Of a DNA stretch of 64,000 nt, positions 33,811-42,185 are shown in pieces (position 1 is the first letter of the stretch; each line of letters begins with the position of its first letter). Source of the DNA: Stentor coeruleus (Eukaryota > Ciliophora > Heterotrichea > Heterotrichida > Stentoridae); the NCBI GenBank assembly GCA_001970955.1, contig MPUH01000037.1:79811-143810 (forward strand), written 5' to 3'. The notes under the pieces were generated by a model. That model did no database searches. It saw only the letters and a program-made list of their open reading frames with translations, and was not told where the DNA came from. The position numbers were made by a program, and so were the translations under genes.

Positions 33811-34474
33811 TATTAAATAATTAGAATAATCTTTACTGGGTAATAATTTTTAATAGTATTTCAGAGATTTTTTATATGTTTTCAAATATTTCATGTAATT
33901 TAAGTTCACTTAATGATTTGAGTTCTATATTTTATATAATTCAAGAGATTGAAACTTTTATTTAATTTTTGTTTTATCTTTGATAATTTGAGAAGCAAAG
34001 TTTACATCAATGCTATTTAAAAATATATCAAATACACAAAGCAAATTTTATGAATCTTAAGTAAAATAATCTGCTNGGAACAAATTGTCTTTATCGAAAT
34101 AATTAATTTTTAGCATCAAATACACAAAGCAAATTTTATGAATCTTAAGTAAAATAATCTGCTTAAAAGATGAATCCCAAATAGATGTATTCAATAATTT
34201 TACTTAAATAATACTTTGCAAAAACATTATTATAAAATCATCAAAAAAAAATCAAATTTAACTTGCCCACTTTTAACGTAGATTCACTTTATAATGCATG
34301 ATACTTTTATTATAATCTGAATATTTTATAAGCTATACTAGTTGTTTTAATCTCATCTTTTATAAAACTTTATTCTTTTAATCTATAAAAAATTTATTAA
34401 TAATTCTTTAACCTGCGATAATATAAAGATATAGGACTAATGCTACTTGCTCCTCCCTGTTTTAGTCGAGCACT
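33811..34474. other. intergenic with assembly join at 34076
   Basis: AT-rich, no gene. The single n at 34076 lies between 49-bp repeats (34027-34075 and 34115-34163), an unmerged contig overlap. Confidence 0.6.
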
Positions 34475-35779
34475 TTAATACTGCATTTCTATGTTTGGTG
34501 GAGGCCTTAAATTTTGTATAAAAAACTCTTCCCTGAAAATCTCAAGACTTTTATCTTTCCAATTTGCTTTATCTAAAGCATACTCTGATCCATAATAAGA
34601 AACTTCATAAAGTTTTTCACCAAAAATTTTGATTATTAATCTAGTATTCCATTCATGGATAAGGCTAGCTTGAGTTGGTATTTCAAAATTAAACCATTGA
34701 GACTTGAGCTCAAGATTTTTCTTTTGGAAAAAATAACCAAATTCATGCAAAATGGTCAAAAATGTATAGGCTTTGGATGAAAGATACTCAAATTTTAAAT
34801 TATTTTCCTGTGATATCTAATAAATACAACAGAATTCATACATGCAAAGCATGAAATAAACTCAGGTAAATGAGAAAAGCAAACTTTATCCAATAATAAT
34901 TTAATGTTTTTGATGTAGTCTTGCTCTGTTAATTCAGGAAAAATTTTTTGGTGTCCAGCTAGAAATAGTTCATAAATTTCATTATAGAGAATTTCAAAGC
35001 TTGATAAAGAGACTTTTTTCTCACTAGAAGAAATATCTATGTAATTTAATATACTCAAATCGTCATGAAATTGATCATTAAAAAATACTATCTGATAAAT
35101 AAAGTCAATTGAAATTAATTCAATATGCTTTTTTAATATTCTTCTTTTAGCAGAACTTAAAATTCTTATGAATCTTTCCATATATCTATGAAATTCGACT
35201 AGATTCTGAGAGTTGTATTTAAATAGGAAAAAACAAAATATTCCGAATAAGAGTAGGGTTAAAAAACACCCTTCTTCCCACTCTGTATCACATCTATCAG
35301 AGTGTCTAAATTTTTCAAAAAAATCTTCAAGATAAAGTATTATTTCTATACAAGAGCTTTTAATTTCATTTTTAAAATCATTTATTTGATCTTTATATGT
35401 ACTTGATTCATGTAATTCATCGATATATAAAGACCACTTTCTAATTAAGCCTTTTAATAAGCCAACTTCTTCAATAAGATTTTCAGCTTTTATATCTTTT
35501 TGTAAGACCGTATCTTGGTCAAAACAAAAAAGTGACATTGTGTGGCTTACTGAGTTTATCGCATTAATACACGCTAATCTATTTTCATTTTGAGAAAATG
35601 TAATAAAGCTGATGCCAATTGATTTTGCTTTTAGTTCAGGAATGAATATTCTTGTACATTGACAATCAGGAGGATTATAATCCTGAGGGGTATTAGTTAT
35701 AAGAAGTTAATATTCAGAGTATTTTGGCCTTTTAATAGCTTTATCTTGTTTAGGAAAGCTAAAATTTTTGTCTTTTCAT
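34475..35779 (-). pseudogene. broken copy of the gene starting at 63634
   Basis: Reading right to left from ATG 35777-35779, the first ~300 bases match the gene at 63634, including ~50 bp of promoter (TTTACTAAGAATAAAA and TAAGATATAAATATG). This copy has a small deletion that shifts frame after codon 4, then a nonsense change (SEYY to SEY-stop near 35695). A further frame change near 34795 separates a 247-codon open part from a 94-codon open part. None of these is a 15-nt intron. The protein family is unrecognised: helical, acidic, with one hydrophobic stretch (LLLFGIFCFFLF). The long remaining open parts imply recent inactivation, or translation from the internal Met at 35538 as a shorter protein. 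Confidence 0.7.
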
Positions 35780-35987
35780 ATTTATATCTTAGAATTTTTA
35801 AATTTGAATTTTATTCTTAGTAAAGAATTAAATGATGGATATTGTATATTTCTTTTTAGTAATAAAGATAAAAAATGTTTACTAAGTCTAAATTATACAA
35901 TTTAAGTTCAATAACTTCAGAATGATAAATATTTTTTTTCATTATGATGAGCCTAAGAGTATATCTAAATATCTAGCATTAAGGATG

Positions 35988-36300
35988 TTACACAAATGCA
36001 CAAATCATTAGCTCAAATTCTATTTTTTTTTCCCATGTGTTAGCTTCGAATAATCTTATTTTATATTGAAATTTAGTAATTATTATTATAATCACTAGTG
36101 AATATTCTCTAATACAATAGAAAGATTCTAGTATTTTGATATAAGTTTCAGACTCATCTTCATTTGAGATTATTGTGCATTCCTTTGGAGTTGCCTCATA
36201 AATATAAGCTTCTACATATTTTGGGCTTGAAGAATTTTCCTTGAAGTAATAGCATCATCTTACTCTTTTTGCATTACACTCGAACGCTGTAATCAATTTT
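35988..36300 (-). pseudogene. coding-like remnant without start
   Basis: The minus strand is open for about 85 codons ending at TAA 35988-35990, with coding-like content (YVEAYIYEATPKECT, SNEDESETYIKILESFYC, IRLFEANTWEKKIEFEL). Upstream the frame continues beyond a single TGA (near 36258) into KLITAFECNAKRVR. No ATG and no 15-nt intron fit. It is probably a gene fragment or a decayed gene. Family not recognised. Confidence 0.35.
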
Positions 36301-36416
36301 ATCTCCTATGAAGATAAAAAAAATTTAACTTCATATCATCCTAATCACCAAATATTTCTTTTTTTATCATATCCTAATTTTCTAAAAACCTATCAATAAA
36401 CCTTCAAAAACCCAAA

Positions 36417-37097
36417 TTAAATATTACTCTTCCGTGTAAGTGTATACAAAAAATACTTCCTCATCGTCAACTCAGCAAAATCTCTAAATCCTTTCTGCAC
36501 ATCTCTATGCGGACTACACGTAAACCAATCCTTCAACTCCATTGCCACAACATCTAATCCTGCTCTTTCAGCTTCTTCTAAAAACACTGGGGTCATTTTT
36601 CTTTTATCCGGCATAACAATATAACAAACCCCATTTTCATTCATATGATGTAATATTGTTCTAACAAGATCCTGAATAGGTGCTCCGTCATAAATCAAAT
36701 CACTTCCAATAACAATATCAGCTGGATTTGTATAAGTTGTCACATCTCTCCAATCTAAATAAACAACTCTAGCCCTAGCTGAGTTTTTTAATATATTTTC
36801 TTGTATATTATCTAATACTGTTCTATTAAAATCAGTCATGGTTATATTTGTTGATCTTGTGTATTTTGAAGCTGTTATCCCGGCTAAACCAGATCCACTA
36901 CCAAGCTCAAGAATTGATCCAATAGGGTTTATTGATAATAAATACCTAGAAAGTACAATCCCTGATTCCCATTGATGGACTCCATCGTTACCGGTTTGAA
37001 AAAACACTTGATCTGATATTGTCACAATTTTGTCATTGTCTATAAAAATTTCCCTTATTTGAGGCTTTAGGTTCATATTTATAATTTTAAGTTGCAT
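36417..37097 (-). CDS. METTL21/FAM86-like protein lysine methyltransferase
   Basis: 226 aa, single exon. A class I Rossmann SAM-dependent methyltransferase. GVHQWESGIVLSRYL (residues about 39-53) is the family-16 lead-in. SILELGSGSGLAGI (about 61-74) is SAM-binding motif I. TMTDFN (about 86-91) carries the motif II acid. ARVVYLDWRD (about 109-118) is followed by DIVIGSDLIYD (about 126-136), the substrate-side D-x-x-Y motif. Relatives trimethylate lysines on Hsp70, eEF1A or eEF2 in the cytosol. Which substrate applies here cannot be told from sequence. Size matches METTL21-type enzymes (~220-240 aa). Confidence 0.85.
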   Translation of the reverse strand: MQLKIINMNLKPQIREIFIDNDKIVTISDQVFFQTGNDGVHQWESGIVLSRYLLSINPIGSILELGSGSGLAGITASKYTRSTNITMTDFNRTVLDNIQENILKNSARARVVYLDWRDVTTYTNPADIVIGSDLIYDGAPIQDLVRTILHHMNENGVCYIVMPDKRKMTPVFLEEAERAGLDVVAMELKDWFTCSPHRDVQKGFRDFAELTMRKYFLYTLTRKSNI

Positions 37098-37681
37098 TTA
37101 AGGTATGAAAGTTAAGGTTTTTTAATTGTAAATGGAGGGAAGCAGAAGAATAAAGGCTTGGAGTGGTAGACTGCTTAGGTTGTATATTGGATTTTATGAA
37201 ATCTAACTAATGAACTAATTGAGGAATTTAGGTGTTTTTAAGATGGGAAAATTACGGGTATAGAAAAATTAGATGTGAGGCATTGCTGATTTTTAAAGAG
37301 TGTTTGTGTTTTTAGATGCATACCGCCCATTTTTACTCAAAAATATATTAGGTTAGGGTGAATCATATAAATAAGTTAGAATTAAACCACAAAGTGATTA
37401 TGCTTTTTTACAATATCTAGTTTATTATGCTTGGGTCTAATTCTAATAGTAGTATTTTCCCTATATAATACTTTTTTTTGTAAGAATATAATATAAAAAA
37501 CTGTTTTTTCATGTCCAAGTTTCTTACTGAACTCACGACTTAGATATTTTTTACTTTCATATATGTTATAATACAGTATTTACTTAAGTTATCATTATAT
37601 TACTTATTGAAAAATTATCAAAAAACTTGTGATGCAATATAATATTAAAAACTAATATAATTAACTATCAAACTTATACTG
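37098..37681. other. intergenic; G-rich 5' flank of methyltransferase gene
   Basis: No gene. The first ~170 bp is G-rich and C-poor on the plus strand (C-rich on the sense strand of the minus gene), following the skew rule seen across the window. Confidence 0.5.
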
Positions 37682-37861
37682 TTAAAAATCGTTCTCCCAG
37701 TTGTACCTCTTATTGTTTTCAATGGGTTTTTCTTTAATAAAGTCAAAATCATAAAATTTTGACTTTCTTGCAATCTCATCAACAAACTCTTGTCTGAACT
37801 CATCAAAATCTTCTTTTAAATCCCCACAATTCTCATGCTTAAAGCTGGATTTAGATGACAT
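37682..37861 (-). CDS. 59-aa acidic/basic small protein, unknown
   Basis: ATG at 37861, TAA at 37682-37684, 59 codons, no intron. Sequence is charged and probably helical: FDEFRQEFVDEIARKSKFYD at about 19-38, ending KRYNWENDF. The content is balanced and Cys-poor, unlike random AT-rich DNA, and the ATG follows an AATAAA box like neighbouring genes. It stands alone in a 1.5 kb gap. No family recognised. Confidence 0.5.
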   Translation of the reverse strand: MSSKSSFKHENCGDLKEDFDEFRQEFVDEIARKSKFYDFDFIKEKPIENNKRYNWENDF

Positions 37862-38599
37862 ATTTTATTAAATTCTAGAAAGAATTACACAATTTATCAT
37901 TGCAAAGTATACATTTAATATAGAATTCATTTTTTTATACAACTTTAGCTCTATATTCTATATACTATAATAAAAATATAGATTATTTACTTATATTCTT
38001 AAAAGTATTAAGTTATTATTCAAACATAAATAACTAATATTTTTGTAATATGCATTAAGATTTTATATCTGTCTTAAAAAATTAGGTTAACATTTTTTGA
38101 AAATGGTTATCAGAACAAAAATAATTTTTCAACACAAAGGTGATTTCATTGAAAAAAGTTGTAATTACATCAAATAACAACAAATTCTATTGGATTTAAG
38201 TTTAAAAGTCCCTTTAAACTACTAATATTAGATTATAAATATTTTATTTATCAAAAAATAAATTAATACTTAGCCTATCAATACTCAGTTTCCAATGCAG
38301 TGATTACAACACAAACCCTTAAGAATAGCTAAGTTAAGGTTTTTATATATAAAAAATCATCTTTTAAATTTCTGATATCCATTATTTATGATTATAAAAA
38401 TGCCCATATCAGCTTATATTTTCTCGTATAAATCCTTCAATATAAACTAAATAACAATACATTCTAATAAGTTTTATTATTTCCAAATCAACTTAAAATC
38501 ATTACGAAAATACTAAAAATATTCGTAAAATTATAAATTAAACATAAAAATATTAATAAACCCTTATTTCTTCCTATCATCAACACTTTATATCAACAT
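37862..38599. other. intergenic AT-rich region
   Basis: No coding frame, RNA or repeat recognised. C-rich toward 38599, the 3' flank of the minus-strand CNBD gene. Confidence 0.5.
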
Positions 38600-39721
38600 C
38601 TACATAAAACCATAATTATTATTCTCTAAATTCACAATTTTATTCCCTATTCTCTGTCTTAAATTCATCAAAAAACTTGGTGGAGCTAATCTTTTATTAA
38701 CCTTTTTAATCCCAGCCATATGTATATTCACATTTTGACAACTAACCCAATTAGCATTTATCGATTCATGTTTAGCATTTTTAGTACTTATCAAATCATT
38801 CACAGCATTCAAGCTTTTTTCCGACTTTGCAACAGTAATCAAATCTTTAGGTTTATTTTTCTTAATTTTTCTTTTCGTATCTTTCAAATACCTATCATTA
38901 CTTCTTATATTATCATAAGCTTTAGTTAAAAAAGGACTTTTTTCCAAATTCTGCGACCTATAACTCAACCATTCATAATCCATACGTGAAGTTTTTATAT
39001 AATTCTCTAAAACATCATTTCTTAAAAGTTTACCAACAAAATCACTAGCTGAAACCATTAAAACTTCTCCTATAGCAGTATTACAAACACAAGAAAAAAT
39101 ACGATTATTAGATTTATTCATAACTTCTTCAGCACCTAAAATTTCTTTTTCTCCTTTGACAACAATATCAGCTTGAATAACATGTTTTATTTGTTTACCT
39201 TCAAATTTCTTCATAATTACACTATTATGAAAAGGTTTATCTATTTTTTCCTTAACAAATTTCCTTGTTATAGTAAAAGACCCTTTTATAACAAAGTAAA
39301 CATGACTTGGTATCTCATTTTGTTTAAACACATAATGACCTTTTGTGAAAGTTTTAGGTTTAAACATATAAAGAACTTTGGATATTTGAGATTTAGCCCA
39401 TTTAGAGAATATTGATAGACTTTGAAGGAATTCTATTGTTTCAAGGATTTTTTTTTGTGTTAGTTCAAAGAGGATTTTATTAAGTTTAAGTTTGGGAATT
39501 GAGGATAAGTGTGAGAATTTAGGTGATGAGGATATTGTTACTGGGAGATATGGAGAGTGAATATTGTTTTGATAATAATCAATCCTTTGACCTTGTGATG
39601 ATGAACTTCTTTCTGTATTGAGGATATTAGATAATATTGGAGATTGACTTGTATAGGTTATGGGGTTGTAGTTATCTGAGGGTCTAGTGATGATTTTATA
39701 TTGAGGAGAGTTTGCGAGCAT
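38600..39721 (-). CDS. cyclic nucleotide-binding-domain-like protein (one domain)
   Basis: 373 aa, single exon. A Ser/Pro-rich N-terminus (about 1-85) leads into one CNBD-like fold (about 90-250): FLQSLSIFSKWAKSQISKVL, a helix bundle, then FTKGHYVFKQNEIPSHVYFVIKGSFTI, the beta-roll start, and EILGAEEV...FSCVCNTAIGEVLMV, the roll end. A canonical cAMP-binding pocket (FGE...RAA) is not seen; it has LGAEE and no clear RAA, so binding is doubtful. The tail is basic and ends KRLAPPSFLMNLRQR. It is a divergent sister of the two-domain protein at 40379, which it faces head to head. The pair may act as scaffolds or regulatory subunits. Confidence 0.75.
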   Translation of the reverse strand: MLANSPQYKIITRPSDNYNPITYTSQSPILSNILNTERSSSSQGQRIDYYQNNIHSPYLPVTISSSPKFSHLSSIPKLKLNKILFELTQKKILETIEFLQSLSIFSKWAKSQISKVLYMFKPKTFTKGHYVFKQNEIPSHVYFVIKGSFTITRKFVKEKIDKPFHNSVIMKKFEGKQIKHVIQADIVVKGEKEILGAEEVMNKSNNRIFSCVCNTAIGEVLMVSASDFVGKLLRNDVLENYIKTSRMDYEWLSYRSQNLEKSPFLTKAYDNIRSNDRYLKDTKRKIKKNKPKDLITVAKSEKSLNAVNDLISTKNAKHESINANWVSCQNVNIHMAGIKKVNKRLAPPSFLMNLRQRIGNKIVNLENNNYGFM

Positions 39722-39883
39722 AAAAATGCTAATATGGAATATATTATGATAGGGAAAATCAATACTTATAGGTGGATTTTGGAATTTGAGAAATTGATGA
39801 GAAGGTTTTAGGAATTTATATAGGATTTTTAAAGGATTTTAGAGAATATGGTTAGATTTAGATATAAGAGGTGGATTTTAAAT

Positions 39884-40075
39884 TTAGCTAGATGAATTTG
39901 AGAAATTACTGGAGAATGAGAATTTTGCATCAGGGTTTAAAGCTTGGAAGTTTGAGACTTCAGTGAGGATTTCTTCGGTATTTTTAATATTTATGACTTC
40001 TATTATGATACTTTTTGCTAGATCCTCATCTTCATCTTTGAGGTATTTATTGGTGTAGCAACATAAGGCTCCCAT
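39884..40075 (-). CDS. putative N-myristoylated/palmitoylated microprotein
   Basis: 63 aa. The N-terminus MGALCCYTNKYL has Gly2 plus two adjacent Cys, a typical dual acylation signal (N-myristoylation then palmitoylation) that would tether it to membrane. The rest is acidic then Ser/Asn-rich (SSNFSNSSS). It sits between two head-to-head CNBD genes, in the same direction as the one at 38600. Whether it is expressed cannot be judged from sequence. Confidence 0.5.
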   Translation of the reverse strand: MGALCCYTNKYLKDEDEDLAKSIIIEVINIKNTEEILTEVSNFQALNPDAKFSFSSNFSNSSS

Positions 40076-40378
40076 TTGTGTGCTTTTTTTATATTTAAAT
40101 GGAAATTATGTTTGTTTCTATTTCTGGGATGGGATTGGGGTTCAATGATTGCTGATATGATTTTAGTGTTGTTGAATAAAAAATAGACCCTGCAATATTT
40201 AAATACTTTATTTTTATAGGTAAGATAAAAAAAGATATTAGTTGAAAAAATATAGATACTGATTTAGAAACTTACTGGAATTTTAAAAATCACTTAACTA
40301 TAAAGAAAAATATTTTCATGTTCCAATTCAAGCAAGTATAAATATATCTTATAAATAATCCTATACCATAATTTCTAC
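40076..40378. promoter_or_regulatory. divergent promoter region of CNBD locus
   Basis: 300 bp between the divergent microprotein and CNBD genes. G-rich on the left and A/C-rich on the right. No specific site recognised. Confidence 0.4.
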
Positions 40379-41898
40379 ATGAAATCTAACGACAAGTCTA
40401 CAGAAAAGCCGAAAATCCCTCTACAATCGATAATCAACACATTACAAAATCCGACTAAATTCAGAAGTCCATCTGAACTTGCAGAAATCATGGAAGTTAT
40501 TCAGCACTGCGATTTTTTCAGAAGGATCAACAAAGAACTCCAAAATCTTGACTTCCTGAAAATCTGTTGTGCAAACATGACAGTTGAAGAATACGCAAAA
40601 GGAATGCCAATATACAAACTTGGTGACCAAAACTCATCATTTTATTACATATTATCAGGTACTGTCTCTATATGTTTACCAGCTAAGCTAATAAACACAA
40701 CAAGTATTCCAAGAGAATACATCCCTTTAATAAGAAATCTAGTCAAATCAGTATCTGATAATATACCTATAGAACTTATAGACCCTGATGAATTTATTAT
40801 AAGGAAACTTTTTCTTGATTTTATTCAACGTGACTTAAAAATCATTGAAGATCTTTCTATATGTCAATGCCGAGATATTACAGATAAACTTACTGATGGG
40901 GAAACTTTTGGTATATCAGGTTTATTTACAGAACGTTTAAGAAGTCATAATACTATTGCTTTATCAAAAACTTATGTCGCTGTTCTAACAAAAAGTGCTT
41001 TTAAAAAAGCTTTAAATAACTACAAAGATAAAAAAATCGCAGATAAACTGGATTTTCTCCATAAATTACCTCTTTTTTGCTCATGGTCAATGGTAACTCT
41101 TGCTAGGATTCTTGATAATTTTGTTTCAGTTAGTTATTTTAGGAACCAAAAAATTTTTGTAGAAGGAGACCCTGCTGATAGTGTGATTTTTATTGTCCAA
41201 GGCGAGGTTAAGTTGACAAAATCCAGTGTTAGATGTACAAGTCTTATTGAACCTCAAGATCTGTTATCAAGTTCAAACAATTCATCACCATTAAGACTTG
41301 GAAAAGCTAGAAAACTACTTAAATCTAGACAAATGCAACTTGTAGTTAAAGGAAAATATCAAGTTATTGGTATGGATGATATGTGTGAAGATATGAAATT
41401 TAGAAACTATAGTTGTATTGTTTATTCTTCTAGAGCTGATGTTTTAATACTCAGTAGACAAGTTTATTTAGATCGTGTTAGTCGTGCTGATATTATTCCT
41501 TATATCAATAGTAAAAAAAAATATGAGTCTTTATGGCTTAGTGAAAGAGTTGAAGAAATTAAAGCTACAGATCGGATTTTAATAAAAACTTCAGCTTTGG
41601 ATGATATAAAACCGAAAAGGAAAATATCTTTACAATTAAGAAATGAATCACCTGTTACGTTGTTTAATAATACAAGATATAATACTGAAGAAAGAGCTAA
41701 AAGTACTAAACCTACGTCAAGAACTAGGAAAAAAGTTTGGATTTTAGGTCAAAACCAGAGACACCATCGAATTCTCCGAGGAAGGCTGAGGTTAAAAGAT
41801 TACCCCCACCTAATTTTTTACTGTTTTTTAGGAAAAAAAAATATAGTAAACAGCAGGAGAGTTTTTTAATGAATAATATTAGAAATAAGTCTCGATGA
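40379..41898 (+). CDS. two-domain cyclic nucleotide-binding-domain-like protein (frameshifted near end)
   Basis: Open from ATG 40379 as annotated to 41869 (496 aa), but the last ~45 residues are likely misread. One base appears missing in a run of six A at 41729-41734. In the alternative frame the protein continues through KRLPPPNFLLFFRKKK to a TGA at 41896-41898. That end matches the sister protein's KRLAPPSFLMNLRQR. Two CNBD-like domains are visible: about 30-215 (YAKGMPIYKLGDQNSSFYYILSG) and about 220-375 (FRNQKIFVEGDPADSVIFIVQGEVKLT, then YQVIGMDDM). Neither has a full cAMP pocket. The shift may be an assembly error or a real mutation. Confidence 0.75.
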
Positions 41899-42185
41899 TT
41901 TTAGTTATAGAGATATTAAAATATTAATAAAAATAATAAACTGATGAATTTTATGCTAGGAATTATCGTTTATTTATATATATCCTTACTTAAAAATCAG
42001 AGGCATTTAAAAATTGGATATTTTTTTATACAAAAAACACAAATTGGCACTTTTTTAAATTTTTAAGCTAATTGATATATATTAACCATCTAAAAGAAAA
42101 TTAATATTCGAATTGTATTAATAATAAAATTAATAATAAATTTTACCAATAAAACTCATTAATTATTCTTTACTATCTTCTCTGA

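Noticed and set aside
34785-34812. A 14- or 20-nt intron joining the two open parts of the 34.5-35.5 kb copy
   Set aside because: Every intron supported elsewhere is 15 nt with A10. This copy already carries an upstream frameshift and nonsense change, so decay explains the break better.
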